Under the pieces are notes generated by a model that ran no database searches, was not told where the DNA came from, and worked only from the letters and a program-made list of their open reading frames with translations. Positions 16,425 through 25,304 of a DNA stretch of 64,000 nt are shown here, one piece after another. The position numbers were made by a program, and so were the translations under genes. Numbering within the stretch: the first letter of the stretch is position 1; the number at the start of each line of letters is the position of its first letter. Source of the DNA: Caulobacteraceae bacterium UBA3198 (GTDB taxonomy: Bacteria > Pseudomonadota > Alphaproteobacteria > Caulobacterales > Caulobacteraceae); the NCBI GenBank assembly GCA_002363865.1, contig DEWY01000003.1, forward strand, positions 71,958 to 135,957, read 5' to 3'.

Positions 16425-17620
16425 CAGGCGACCGCCGAGATCCTGGCCGCCGGTCCCAGGCTTTGGGCCATCCGCTCGGTGAGGGCGGCGATGCGGGCGC
16501 CGGCGTCGGCGGACTCCCAGCCGGCCACGATGAAGCGGCCCTGGAAGCGGTGGGCGAGCTCAGCCTCAAGACGGTCCAGCCGCTGCACCGCCTCCACCGA
16601 AGGGCAGGCGAAGCGGGTGCGCATATTGGTCAGGACGCAGGCGTCGAGGATCATCGGCCGCCGGGCGAAGGGGGCGAGCAGGCGCAGGACCTCGGCGCGT
16701 AGGGGCTCGTCGCCCATCTCGTCGACGCATTCGACGCTGACCAGGGTCTCGCCGCGGCTCTGATAGACTCGCAGGGCGCTGACCTTGCCCTCGCCGGTAT
16801 AGTTGCGGACGGTGAGCGGCAGGGGCGCCTCCAGCCGGGCGCGGAAAACGTAGCTCGCCACCCGCTCGCCGATCAGCCGCGGCTTGGGCGCCTTCTGGGC
16901 GGCCAGGTCGAACAGGGGCATGGGGTCGGCGGCCCAGACCACCGTCTCATCCTCGGCGCAGGCCTGGGCGGCCTCGCGGGGGGAGACCAGGCTGTGCAGA
17001 CGGATCTCGACGCCCAGGCGGGCCAGGGCGCGGCTGGCCGAGGCGAAGAGGCCGTTGAGCCCGTCCCGGGGCACGGCGCCGCGCCTTGGCGCGGAAACAT
17101 TGGCGATGGCGGCCTCGCCGACCGGCGTCAGCCGGACCTTGTTCAGGCCAAGGGCCGGGGCGGCGCTGGCGTGGATCTGGTCGAGCCACACTCCGAGCCG
17201 CCACTGGCAATAGTGGGCCAGGGGATCGGCGGCGGCCCGGGGATAGACGCGCAGGATGTCGTTGAGGGTTTCCGGCGTCGTTGCGGCCGGTGTGGCGCTC
17301 ATTTCGGCGGCGAGCACCGGGCCCTCGCCCCAGCTGGCGCGGGGTCCGGTGGGGGAGGGGCTGATGGCGCCGTCGTGCAGATCGACCTCGTCGAAGGCCA
17401 CGCCGCGCCATTCCAGGGCCTGGCGGATGGGATCCTGGGTCGGGCCGAAGGCGAATTCGCCGTCGCGCAGTTCGACGCCATGGGAAACCCGGGGCAGGCT
17501 CCAGCCGCCCAGACGGTCGAGGGCGTCCTCCAGGACGATCTCGCGAGCGCCCAGCCGGTGGGCCTCAAAGGCGGCGAGGATGCCGGTCAGCCCCCCGCCG
17601 ATAATACGAACTCTGGCCAT
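16424..17620 (-). CDS. FAD/NAD(P)-binding amine-oxidase-like protein in the pse cluster
   Basis: A 398-residue Rossmann-fold flavoprotein. The dinucleotide motif RIIGGGLTGILAAFEAHRLG is at the N-terminus, followed by LEDALDRLGGWS, as in protoporphyrinogen-oxidase/UDP-galactopyranose-mutase-like enzymes. The C-terminus has FIVAGWESADAGARIAALTE, the usual FAD-closing segment. No specific substrate can be named. It is translationally coupled to pseH and lies 75 bases after pseG, so a role in making or modifying the nonulosonic acid or its glycan is inferred. It is not one of the six canonical Pse enzymes. Confidence 0.7.
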   Translation of the reverse strand: MARVRIIGGGLTGILAAFEAHRLGAREIVLEDALDRLGGWSLPRVSHGVELRDGEFAFGPTQDPIRQALEWRGVAFDEVDLHDGAISPSPTGPRASWGEGPVLAAEMSATPAATTPETLNDILRVYPRAAADPLAHYCQWRLGVWLDQIHASAAPALGLNKVRLTPVGEAAIANVSAPRRGAVPRDGLNGLFASASRALARLGVEIRLHSLVSPREAAQACAEDETVVWAADPMPLFDLAAQKAPKPRLIGERVASYVFRARLEAPLPLTVRNYTGEGKVSALRVYQSRGETLVSVECVDEMGDEPLRAEVLRLLAPFARRPMILDACVLTNMRTRFACPSVEAVQRLDRLEAELAHRFQGRFIVAGWESADAGARIAALTERMAQSLGPAARISAVA

Positions 17621-17695
17621 TTCTAGGCCTCCCCACCCGCATGCGAAGAGGGAGGATGCCGGCCAAGGTCGGAAAACTCGGTTAAGGCGACTGCG

Positions 17696-18727
17696 TCAGA
17701 CGGTCGCGGCCTGGACGAGCAGGGGCCAGAAGGCGTCGGCGACGCGGGCCGCGCCTTCACCGTCGCAGAGTTCGGCGCTCTTTTCGGCCAGGCTGGCGCG
17801 CAGGGTCTCGTCGATGAACAGGCGGGTCATGGCCCGGTCGAAGTCGACGCCGAAGCTCTCGGCGCGGCCATCCACCCGCAGGACGGCGCCGGCCTTGGCC
17901 AGGGCCGTGGCGGCGGGGACCTGGTTGTCGGCGATGGTCACCACCACGCTGGGCAGGCCCAGGACACAGCGCTCCCACATGGCCGAGCCCGCTGCGCCCA
18001 CGGCCAGGTCGGCGGCCGTGGCCAGCTCGGCCATGTCGGGGGTGTCCACATGCAGGGTCAGGCGCGGGTCGTGGGCGGCGATCCGGGTCAGGCCCTTACG
18101 GCTGGGGGCGCCGGCGCCGACCACCACGTCCAGTTCGGTCTCACCGTAGCGACGGCGCAGCTGTTCGACCACCTTGCCGGTGATCCCGTCCAGGTCGGTC
18201 AGGCCCATGGAGACCAGCACCCGGCGGGGCGTCCCCTTGCGCCGGGCCAGGGCGGTGTTGCGCAGGGCGGCGAAGGCCGGCCGCACCGGCGCGAACTTCG
18301 GCCCCAGCAAGAGGCGCGCCCCGCTGGTCAGGCCGCGATAGTCGGCCTCGGTGCGGGCCGGGCCGGAATCCAGGATCAGGGCGCCGCCCAGGGACCGGTC
18401 GGCCAGGTCGTCGATGACCAGGGCCGGACGCCCGTCGGCGATCGCCTCATGGTCGGGACGGCCGAGGCCATAGTGGTCGAACACCACCGCCTCGAAGGCC
18501 TGGCGTCCGGCCAGGTCGGCCAGCACGTCGGGCGCCATGGAGGCCGCCGCCCGCCGGGGCAGGTCGGGGGCGTATGCCGCCAGGATCGCCTCCACATGGG
18601 AGTCGGCCATGAACTCCACCCGGGCGCCGCGCTCGGTCAGAGCCGCAGCCAGGGTGAGGCTGCGCATGACATGGCCGCCGCCCACCTCAGGACCAGCGTT
18701 GGCGATGAAGAGAACCCGCGGGGTCAT
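17696..18727 (-). CDS. pseG: UDP-2,4-diacetamido-2,4,6-trideoxy-beta-L-altropyranose hydrolase
   Basis: A 343-residue GT-B-fold hydrolase that removes UDP to release the free sugar for PseI. The N-terminal motif GPEVGGGHVMRSLTLAAAL contains the catalytic-His GGGH signature of PseG; the family blocks VVFDHYGLG, VIDDLADRSLG and MGLTDLDGITGKVVEQL follow, with AAGSAMWERCVLGLPSVVVT in the C-terminal nucleotide-binding half. In Caulobacter the orthologous gene is known as flmD, needed for flagellin glycosylation. Its start overlaps the upstream SpsF-like gene by four bases. Confidence 0.9.
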   Translation of the reverse strand: MTPRVLFIANAGPEVGGGHVMRSLTLAAALTERGARVEFMADSHVEAILAAYAPDLPRRAAASMAPDVLADLAGRQAFEAVVFDHYGLGRPDHEAIADGRPALVIDDLADRSLGGALILDSGPARTEADYRGLTSGARLLLGPKFAPVRPAFAALRNTALARRKGTPRRVLVSMGLTDLDGITGKVVEQLRRRYGETELDVVVGAGAPSRKGLTRIAAHDPRLTLHVDTPDMAELATAADLAVGAAGSAMWERCVLGLPSVVVTIADNQVPAATALAKAGAVLRVDGRAESFGVDFDRAMTRLFIDETLRASLAEKSAELCDGEGAARVADAFWPLLVQAATV

Positions 18728-19440
18728 AGGCGTGGCGCTCCGCCAAAGGTGATCAGCTCCGGCCGCGCCCGCACGAAGGCGCGGACATCGTCGGAGGAAA
18801 AGGCCGGATTGGCCGGGTGGAGGGCCTCATACACCCTGCGGACGAATTCGTAGTCCTCGGCGGTGTCGACGGTCCAGCGGACCTGGCCCTCGTCCACCGG
18901 GGGATCCAGGCGCGCGATGCGATAGCGGCCCGGGGCGTTGCGGACCGCCCAGGTGACGTGTTCCCGGGCCTCGGGGCTGTGATCCTCCGCCGCCGTGCGG
19001 CGCAGGGCTGTGGCGGCGATCACCTCCACGTCCTGACCCTTGGGATAGCCGGAGGGATCATAGCGGTTGTGGGTGTAGTCGGCCCCGTCGGCGAGATGCA
19101 GGTCGATGGTGGCGTCGATCACCTCAGGGTCGATCAGGGGGCAGTCGCCGGTGAGCCGCACCACATGGTCTGCGGGCCAGACCTCCAAAGCGCCGACGAA
19201 GCGGGCCAGGACGTCGGTCAGGGGGCCGCGATACACGGCGAGGCCGGCCTGCTCCAAGGTCTGGACCAGGGGATCGTCGCTGGGCTCCAGGCTTGTGGCC
19301 ACCACGATCTGGTCGATGCGCCGGGCGCGTCTCACCCGCTCGATCTGCCGCAGCAGCATGGGCGCGCCGGCCAGCGGCAGCAGCACCTTGCCAGGCAGGC
19401 GGGTCGAACTGAGGCGGGCCTGAAGTAGGGCGAGAATCAA
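18724..19440 (-). CDS. SpsF/FlmC-type cytidylyltransferase-like protein (COG1861)
   Basis: A 238-residue nucleotidyltransferase of the SpsF/NeuA-like fold. The nucleotide-binding start LLQARLSSTRLPGKVLLPLA and the metal-binding VRLTGDCPLIDPEVIDATI are clear, as is YTHNRYDPSGYPKGQDVEV. Proteins of this group in flm/pse clusters are annotated as acylneuraminate cytidylyltransferase relatives (FlmC in Caulobacter) and are the best candidate here for activating pseudaminic acid as CMP-Pse (PseF function). COG1861 is distinct from classical PseF, so the symbol is withheld. It overlaps pseG by four bases, so coupled translation is likely. Confidence 0.78.
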   Translation of the reverse strand: MILALLQARLSSTRLPGKVLLPLAGAPMLLRQIERVRRARRIDQIVVATSLEPSDDPLVQTLEQAGLAVYRGPLTDVLARFVGALEVWPADHVVRLTGDCPLIDPEVIDATIDLHLADGADYTHNRYDPSGYPKGQDVEVIAATALRRTAAEDHSPEAREHVTWAVRNAPGRYRIARLDPPVDEGQVRWTVDTAEDYEFVRRVYEALHPANPAFSSDDVRAFVRARPELITFGGAPRL

Positions 19441-19511
19441 TGGCGGGCTCCTGTGCGCGCAGGGTAGCCCTCATTGCGGCGGCAAGGCGCCGTCCCGCGC
19501 GGCGAAGACGC

Positions 19512-20243
19512 CTATTCCTTGACGAAAAAGCCGCCGGGCGCCGAGGCCCAGCCGAATTTCTCGATCCGGGGCGGGGCGCCATCGAAGAATTCCTCCAGGG
19601 CCTCGCTTTCGCCGGGCCATTCGCGGATGGCGTATTCGTCCAGCAAGACCACGCCGCCGGTGAGGATGCGCGGCCAGAAGGCCTTCAGCGCTTCCAGCGT
19701 CGGCTCATAGAGGTCCATGTCCAGGTGCAGGAGCGCGATGCGCAGGCCGGGATGTTCGGCCACATAGGCGTGCGCCGTCTGGCGAACATCCCCGTCGATC
19801 AGCTCGACCCGCGGCCGCTGAGGCACGAAGGAGTCGGCGTTGAAGGCGTCGACCAGGGAAAACAGGGTGTCGCGGAACTGGGCTGGGTTCCAGCCCTCGG
19901 CGGTGTTGCCCACCCGCGCGTCCAGGCCATCCTTTTCCGAGCGGTCGGCCAGGCCCTTGAAGTGGTCGAAGCCCAGCACCTTGCGGGTGCGGTCGCCCGG
20001 GCTGAAGGTTTCCAGGAAGCGGGCGAAGGTCAGCAGGGAGGCGCCCTTATAGACCCCGCACTCGACGATATCGCCGGGCATGTCCTCGATCAGCTTGAAG
20101 ACCTCATAGTGGGCGAAGGCCTTCATGAAGTGCATCCGCCGGCCGAAGGAGGCCAGGTTGGCGATCAGATCGTGATCGTCCAGATGGGCCTTGAGCAGGC
20201 TGCGCAGGGTCTCGTCAGCGGGAATCTTGGGGGCGGTGCTCAT
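19512..20243 (-). CDS. TylF/MycF-like SAM-dependent O-methyltransferase
   Basis: A 243-residue class I methyltransferase. The SAM-binding strand-loop is DIVECGVYKGASLLTFARFL, then VLGFDHFKGLADRS. The metal/substrate segment ALLHLDMDLYEPTLEALKAF and GGVVLLDEYAIREWPGE match the TylF (macrocin O-methyltransferase) family, which methylates sugar hydroxyls with Mg2+. Next to pse genes it is a candidate for methylating the glycan sugar. Its ATG overlaps the stop of the dioxygenase-like gene (ATGA). Confidence 0.82.
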   Translation of the reverse strand: MSTAPKIPADETLRSLLKAHLDDHDLIANLASFGRRMHFMKAFAHYEVFKLIEDMPGDIVECGVYKGASLLTFARFLETFSPGDRTRKVLGFDHFKGLADRSEKDGLDARVGNTAEGWNPAQFRDTLFSLVDAFNADSFVPQRPRVELIDGDVRQTAHAYVAEHPGLRIALLHLDMDLYEPTLEALKAFWPRILTGGVVLLDEYAIREWPGESEALEEFFDGAPPRIEKFGWASAPGGFFVKE

Positions 20244-21040
20244 GGGTGTTCCTCAGAAGCGATCAGGTCCGGATGCAGGGCGGCGAAGGCCTCGAACCCG
20301 TCGGCCCGGCGGTTGCGCCAGCCGCGCGCGATGACCTCGGGCGCGAGCAGGTCGCCAAACCGGACCTGGATGGAATAGCGGTGCCGTGGTCCGGGATTGT
20401 AGCCCGACCGGTGGGGCACGGTGTTGTGGAACATCAGCACGTCGCCGGGCTGCAGCTCGGGCTTGCGGCTCCGGGCCTCGAAGTCGGGGTGAAAGTCGGC
20501 GGCGACAAAGGCGTCGCGTCCCCCCAGCGGCCGTCCCTCGGCGTCGCGCTTCAGCCGGACATCGACGGGAAAGAGGCGGGCTTCCTCAGTCTCGACGACA
20601 TCCACCCCGCCATTGATCGCGCCGGACGGGGTCAGCGGCGTCCAGGCGGTGACCGAGCGGTGGCAGAGCATGTTGTAGGGATAGTCCTGATGCCAGTCGA
20701 AGCCGCGCCAGGGCTCGCCGGCCAGGTCCATGCGGAACACCGCGTGCTGGAAGGGGCTGTGCAGGCGGACCGCGCCGGTCATGGCCTGGGCGGCGTCGCG
20801 CAGGGGCTGCGCGGTGACGATGCGGCGGAAGACGTCGGTCTCACGCATGGCGTCGTAGACCTGGCCCAGGGCAGCGCGGTCGGCGGCCCGCAGGGCGTCG
20901 ACCAGGGCGTCCACATCGGCGTCCGATCCGGCGTCGGCGCCCGCGGCTCGCAGCATGTCCATGAAGGTCTCCAGCGCCTCGGCCACGAGCGGGGCGGGCA
21001 GCAGACCCTTCAGCTCTCTGACGAGGGGCGGGGCGGTCAC
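20240..21040 (-). CDS. Phytanoyl-CoA dioxygenase (PhyH)-family protein
   Basis: A 266-residue double-stranded beta-helix Fe(II)/2-oxoglutarate oxygenase. The first metal ligands are in GFDWHQDYPYNM (H-x-D) and the distal His and 2OG-binding Arg are in FHNTVPHRSGYNPGPRHRYS. PhyH-family members hydroxylate diverse small molecules, including sugars and amino acids; the substrate here is unknown. It is the first gene of the minus-strand run continuing into the methyltransferase, SpsF-like and pseG genes, suggesting it modifies the same sugar or its carrier. Confidence 0.82.
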   Translation of the reverse strand: MTAPPLVRELKGLLPAPLVAEALETFMDMLRAAGADAGSDADVDALVDALRAADRAALGQVYDAMRETDVFRRIVTAQPLRDAAQAMTGAVRLHSPFQHAVFRMDLAGEPWRGFDWHQDYPYNMLCHRSVTAWTPLTPSGAINGGVDVVETEEARLFPVDVRLKRDAEGRPLGGRDAFVAADFHPDFEARSRKPELQPGDVLMFHNTVPHRSGYNPGPRHRYSIQVRFGDLLAPEVIARGWRNRRADGFEAFAALHPDLIASEEHP

Positions 21041-21142
21041 GGCAGGGCTCCGGCGCAGAACGACCGGGCAAGGCTAGGGCCGCGCCTCTAAGCAACTGTT
21101 AACCGTAATTCCCTGCGGCGCACGGTCGCCGCGACGCCGGCG

Positions 21143-22135
21143 TCAGGCCCGGTGATAGTCCCGCAGGCGGGCGATCTCGGCGGCCGAGCCCAGCATGACC
21201 GAGGCGCGCTGGTGAAGGCCGGTGACCGCCGCCTCGAGGGTTTCGCCCTGGCCGTCGAAGGACGCCCCGCCGGCCTGCTCCACCAGGAGCGCCATGGGGT
21301 TGGCCTCATACATCAGGCGCAGCTTGCCCGGCCGGTCGGGCTCGCGCTTGTCCCAGGGGTACATGAAGACGCCGCCGCGGCTCATCACCCGGTGGACGTC
21401 GGCCACCATGGAGGCGACCCAGCGCATGTTGAAGTCCTTGCCCCGGGGCCCTTCGACCCCGGCCAGGCATTCCTCCACATAGCGGCTGACTGGCGCCGCC
21501 CAGTGGCGGGTGTTGGCCGTGTTGATGGCGAATTCCTTGGTCTCGGCGGGGATGCGGATGTCGTCGGCGGTCATCACCCAGTCGCCGCTGTCGGGATCGA
21601 GGGTGAAGGCGCTGACGCCGGCGCCCAGGGTCAGGACCATCTGGGTCTGAGGGCCGTAGACGACGTAGCCGGCGGCGACCTGATGGCGGCCGGGCTGCAG
21701 GAAGTCGGCCTCGGCAGCCGCCCGGCCGACACTGTCCTTCGGGGTCGGCAGGATGGAGAAGATGGTGCCGATGGAGACGTTGACGGCGATGTTGCTAGAC
21801 CCGTCCAGGGGATCAAACAGCAGCAGATAGCCGCCTTCGGCGCCCACCTCCCGCACGGGATGGATCGTGTCCATCTCCTCCGAGGCCATGGCGCAAAGTC
21901 CCTTGGCCTTGGCGCAGCCCTCCAGGAGGACGTCGTTGGAGATCACGTCGAGCTTCTGTTGCACCTCGCCCTGGACGTTCTCGCTGCCCAGGGCGCCCAT
22001 GGCCTGGCCGAGCGCACCGCGGCGCACATGGCCGTTGATCGCTACGCAGCCCTCGGCCACGGCGAGGATCAGCTCGGCCAAACGCGGATCGACGGCGCCT
22101 TGGGACAGGAAGGCGGCCAGATTGGTCGTGCTCAC
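21143..22135 (-). CDS. glpX: Fructose-1,6-bisphosphatase class II
   Basis: A 330-residue GlpX-type phosphatase of the lithium-sensitive superfamily, which converts fructose-1,6-bisphosphate to fructose-6-phosphate in gluconeogenesis. Metal and substrate sites are visible as LLFDPLDGSSNIAVNVSIG and GYVVYGPQTQMVLTLG, with FAINTANTRHW, RWVASMVADVHRVMSRGGVF and PMALLVEQAGG further on. Length is standard. A 54-base gap separates it from the upstream ELM1-family gene on the same strand. Confidence 0.93.
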   Translation of the reverse strand: MSTTNLAAFLSQGAVDPRLAELILAVAEGCVAINGHVRRGALGQAMGALGSENVQGEVQQKLDVISNDVLLEGCAKAKGLCAMASEEMDTIHPVREVGAEGGYLLLFDPLDGSSNIAVNVSIGTIFSILPTPKDSVGRAAAEADFLQPGRHQVAAGYVVYGPQTQMVLTLGAGVSAFTLDPDSGDWVMTADDIRIPAETKEFAINTANTRHWAAPVSRYVEECLAGVEGPRGKDFNMRWVASMVADVHRVMSRGGVFMYPWDKREPDRPGKLRLMYEANPMALLVEQAGGASFDGQGETLEAAVTGLHQRASVMLGSAAEIARLRDYHRA

Positions 22136-22189
22136 GTCACACCTCGGGATTGAATGGCCTCGGCGGGTATCGCGCCGGGATGGCCCTGT

Positions 22190-23221
22190 CTAGCGGTTCC
22201 CCGCCCGGGCGTCATAGCGGCGCAGCACCTCGGCCGCAGCCCGGGTGGTCTCATTCAGGGGTTGGTAGGTCCAGCTGTGGAAGGCCCCCCCGAAGGGCCG
22301 GGCTGCGCCCAGGCGCTCCAGCTCCTCGTGATAGAGGCGGAACTTCAAGCTCTCGCCCTCCAGCTTGAGGATGAACACCGGCTTGCCCGTGGAGGCCGCC
22401 TCGGTGGTCATGTTGGTGGATTCCTCGGTGACCAGCACATAGTCGGCCGCCGCCAGGAAGGCGAAGTAGGGATTGTCGCCCTCGCCGTCCCAGATCATGC
22501 CCGGCAGGTGGCGCAGGCGAGCGCTCAGCAGGGCCTTGGCGTCCTCGGGCGTGCGGCGGGAGAAGGTGAGCAGCACCGAACCGCCCTCCTGCAGGATCGG
22601 CCGCTCGATCTCGTGGGCCATGGATGCGGCCCGTTCCGGCGACAGGCCAAAGGCCTTGGACTTGCCGCCGATCAGCACCGCCACCCGGGGACGGGGCAGG
22701 GGCTCAAGCTGGGCGCGGAAGCGCTCATAGTCGGCCGCCAGCCGCGCTGGCGTCACCCGGTGGGGGGAGCCGACGATGGGCAGCACATTGTCGCCCTGCA
22801 GGCGGTCATGCTTGGGCGGGATGACGAGGTCGAAGGCGCTGGAGGGCACCCGCGGGTCCTGAAGCTGGACCACATAGGTGGCGCCCTTGCTCCACCGGCG
22901 CATGCGCAGGGACAGGGGCAGGGTGGCGCGGCCCGCCGCGATCCAGATGTCTGGCCATGGCGGGGCGATGTCCGAACCGGGCGAAAGCGCCGGCAGGGGG
23001 GCGAGGTTCAGCCACCAGGGCAGGGCGCCCAGGCCCCCGCGCCAGCCGATCCGCTTGACGCTGAGCTCGACAGGCCGCAGGGCGGCGAGGGCGTCGGCGA
23101 GGCCGAGACCCTGGTTTTCAATGCCCGGCCGGCCGTCGGAGACGACCCAGACCCTGAGCGGCGTGTCGGCGGAGGTCGTCACAGGCCTGTCCATCCCAGC
23201 GTCGAAGCGGCGCTGTGGCAT
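22190..23221 (-). CDS. Mitochondrial-fission ELM1-family protein (COG3660)
   Basis: Up to 343 residues with a GT-B-like appearance. The conserved N-terminal VVSDGRPGIENQGLGLADAL and the C-terminal VTEESTNMTTEAASTGKPVF, plus VAVLIGGKSKAFGLS, are hallmarks of the ELM1/COG3660 family shared by plants and alphaproteobacteria. The bacterial function is not established; sequence features suggest a nucleotide-sugar-binding fold. An in-frame ATG nine codons in (23194) directly precedes the conserved region and may be the true start. Confidence 0.85.
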   Translation of the reverse strand: MPQRRFDAGMDRPVTTSADTPLRVWVVSDGRPGIENQGLGLADALAALRPVELSVKRIGWRGGLGALPWWLNLAPLPALSPGSDIAPPWPDIWIAAGRATLPLSLRMRRWSKGATYVVQLQDPRVPSSAFDLVIPPKHDRLQGDNVLPIVGSPHRVTPARLAADYERFRAQLEPLPRPRVAVLIGGKSKAFGLSPERAASMAHEIERPILQEGGSVLLTFSRRTPEDAKALLSARLRHLPGMIWDGEGDNPYFAFLAAADYVLVTEESTNMTTEAASTGKPVFILKLEGESLKFRLYHEELERLGAARPFGGAFHSWTYQPLNETTRAAAEVLRRYDARAGNR

Positions 23222-23259
23222 AGGGGATGTCCGATCATTGCGGCGCCGACGTGGCGGGC

Positions 23260-23733
23260 TCAGATCCAGTCGACTCTGAGGACCTCATAGGACTTGACGC
23301 CGCCAGGGGCGTTGACCTCGACCACGTCGCCAATCTCCTTGCCGATGATGGCGCGGGCGATGGGCGAGGAGATGGAGATCCGGCCCGCCTTCACGTCGGC
23401 CTCGTGCTCGCCGACGATCTGGTAGCGAGCTTCCTCCTCGGTGTCCTCGTCGACGAGGGACACCGTGGCGCCGAACTTCACCTGTTTGCCAGACAGCTTG
23501 GAGACATCGATCACCTGCGCGCGGGCAAGCTTATCCTCGATCTCGGCGATCTGGCCTTCGATCCAGCCTTGCCGCTCCTTGGCGGCATGGTACTCCGCGT
23601 TCTCCGACAGGTCGCCGTGCTCGCGAGCCTCGGAGATAGCAGCGATCACAGACGGCCGTTCGACCGTCTTCAAACGCTTCAGTTCTTCGTCGAGAGCCTG
23701 ATAGCCCCCGGCGGTCATCGGGACTTTTTCCAT
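23260..23733 (-). CDS. greA: Transcription elongation factor GreA
   Basis: A 157-residue GreA, which stimulates RNA polymerase to cleave backtracked transcripts through its N-terminal coiled coil inserted in the secondary channel. It starts MEKVPMTAGGYQALDEELKR, and the coiled-coil tip with acidic residues is HGDLSENAEYHAAKE. The C-terminal FKBP-like domain contains SPIARAIIGKEIGDVVEV. ATG 23733 is chosen because it begins the conserved protein; a longer frame upstream has no homology-like features. The gap between it and the kinase gene upstream contains an imperfect GC-rich hairpin near 23839-23864. Confidence 0.95.
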   Translation of the reverse strand: MEKVPMTAGGYQALDEELKRLKTVERPSVIAAISEAREHGDLSENAEYHAAKERQGWIEGQIAEIEDKLARAQVIDVSKLSGKQVKFGATVSLVDEDTEEEARYQIVGEHEADVKAGRISISSPIARAIIGKEIGDVVEVNAPGGVKSYEVLRVDWI

Positions 23734-23881
23734 GGCGGATGAGGACTCGGGTAGTGCGCCTAAGGGAATTCTCCGGCCGCGGGCGCCAACGTCCGGGGGG
23801 GAGACGATATGAGTGTGCGCTGCGAAACGCAAGGGGCGGCCGCGGGTTCAAAAGCCCGCGCGGCCCGGCCAGCCTGATCTG

Positions 23882-24382
23882 TCAGGCGCTCTCGCTGACG
23901 ACGCAGCCGCGCAGTTCGGCCTCGTCGGGCGCCTCATAGGCCTTTTCGGTGAAGTGGAACATCTCCGGCGTCACCAGCAGGCGGAAGCCTTCGCCGCTCA
24001 CCTCCTGGCGCCCGAGGACGCGCTCGCGGCGGACCTCGGCCGGGGCGGTGACGAAGTGGAACTGAATGGGGATCTCCACGGCCTCGGCGATCTGGGCCAC
24101 CCGCTGGCGATCGCTGCGCCGCATGAGGCCGAGATCCATCACCACCGAGGTTCCGGCCGCCAGCACGCCTGCGGCGGTGGACCAGATCTGCGCCTCGCAG
24201 CGGTCGACCCGGTCCATCATCCACTGGAACTCCAGGGGCTCGGGCATGTCGGGACCGAACAGCCGGCCCATCCAGTCGTCGATGGCGAAGGCCACCGCCG
24301 GCAACCTGCGGGCCAGGTCCCGGGCATAGGTGGACTTGCCGGCGCCCTGGGGCCCGAAGATCACATGCAGCGTGGCGGTCAT
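23882..24382 (-). CDS. P-loop kinase-like ATPase (AAA_33/zeta-toxin-like)
   Basis: A 166-residue P-loop protein. The Walker A motif HVIFGPQGAGKSTYARDLA is at the very N-terminus; AFAIDDWMGRLFG and TSVVMDLGLMRRSDR follow, as in small nucleoside/shikimate-kinase-like proteins annotated as AAA family ATPase. The substrate is unknown. ATG 24382 is used because it sits ten codons or fewer before the Walker motif; an upstream frame extends into the SDR gene and looks artefactual. It lies 10 bases after the SDR gene on the same strand, so co-transcription is likely. Confidence 0.8.
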   Translation of the reverse strand: MTATLHVIFGPQGAGKSTYARDLARRLPAVAFAIDDWMGRLFGPDMPEPLEFQWMMDRVDRCEAQIWSTAAGVLAAGTSVVMDLGLMRRSDRQRVAQIAEAVEIPIQFHFVTAPAEVRRERVLGRQEVSGEGFRLLVTPEMFHFTEKAYEAPDEAELRGCVVSESA

Positions 24383-24392
24383 GGCGCGGGCT

Positions 24393-25193
24393 TTAGCGGA
24401 CCGAGAGGCCGCCGTCGATGACCAGTTCGGCGCCGGTGACGTAGCGGCTCTCGCTGCTGGCCAGCCAGAGGACGCCGTCGGCGATGTCGGCCGGATCGCC
24501 CTTGAAGCCGAGCGGCGTGGCCACGCTGGCCATGGCGTCAAGGCTGGCGGCCCGCTGCGGTCCAGCGTTGGAGCCCGGCCCGCCGGTGCCGATGATGGTG
24601 TCCCAGATCGGGGTCTCGATGATGCCGGGATGGACGGAGTTCACCCGCACCTTGTCGCCGGCGGCGGCGCATTCCAGGGCCACGGCCTTGGTGAACAGGC
24701 GCACCGCGCCCTTGCTGGCGCAGTAACCGGCCAGGGAGGCGGCGCCCTTCAGCCCGGCCACCGAGGACATGTTGATGATGCTGCCGCCGTCGCCGCTGTG
24801 GCGCATCAGGGGCAGGGCGTGCTTCACGCCCAGGAAGACGCCTTCCACATTGACCGCCATCTGCTTGCGGAAGTCGGCCAGGCTCATGTCGAGCACAGAC
24901 CCGCCGAGGCCGATGCCGGCGTTGTTGACGAGGATGTCGAGGCGGCCGTGGCGCTCGCGCACTGCGGCGATGACCTGCGCCCACTGGTCTTCGTCAGTGA
25001 CGTCCTGGTGGAGATAGCTGGCCTGACCGCCGCGCTTGCCGATATCGGCCGCCGCCGCAGCGCCGGCCTCATCGGTCAGGTCGGTGAGGACAACCTTGGC
25101 GCCCTCTGCGGCGAGACGCTCCGCGCAGGCGCGCCCAATGCCGCTGGCCGCCCCGGTCACCAGGGCCACCTTGCCGTCCACCCGTCCCGCCAT
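24393..25193 (-). CDS. Short-chain dehydrogenase/reductase
   Basis: A 266-residue classical SDR. The cofactor motif is VTGAASGIGRACAERLA, the structural NNAGIG motif is present, the catalytic Ser is in IINMSSVAGL and the Tyr-Lys pair in YCASKGAVRLF. The acidic residue in VVLTDLTDE after the second strand favours NAD(H) over NADP(H). The substrate cannot be told; family members of this size reduce or oxidise small alcohols and ketones. It forms a probable two-gene unit with the P-loop kinase-like gene. Confidence 0.9.
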   Translation of the reverse strand: MAGRVDGKVALVTGAASGIGRACAERLAAEGAKVVLTDLTDEAGAAAAADIGKRGGQASYLHQDVTDEDQWAQVIAAVRERHGRLDILVNNAGIGLGGSVLDMSLADFRKQMAVNVEGVFLGVKHALPLMRHSGDGGSIINMSSVAGLKGAASLAGYCASKGAVRLFTKAVALECAAAGDKVRVNSVHPGIIETPIWDTIIGTGGPGSNAGPQRAASLDAMASVATPLGFKGDPADIADGVLWLASSESRYVTGAELVIDGGLSVR

Positions 25194-25304
25194 GATCTGT
25201 CTCCGTCCCTGTGCGTCTGGTTGCGCTTTGAAGACGGGTTAGCCCAGGGGGGCGGGTGTGGGAAGCCTTGGCGGGGGCCAAGGCTCCTCCGGCGAGGCCT
25301 GCGC

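Noticed and set aside
23839..23864. GC-rich hairpin between the P-loop kinase gene and greA as a terminator
   Set aside because: The stem has a two-base bulge and no U-tract; mentioned only under greA.
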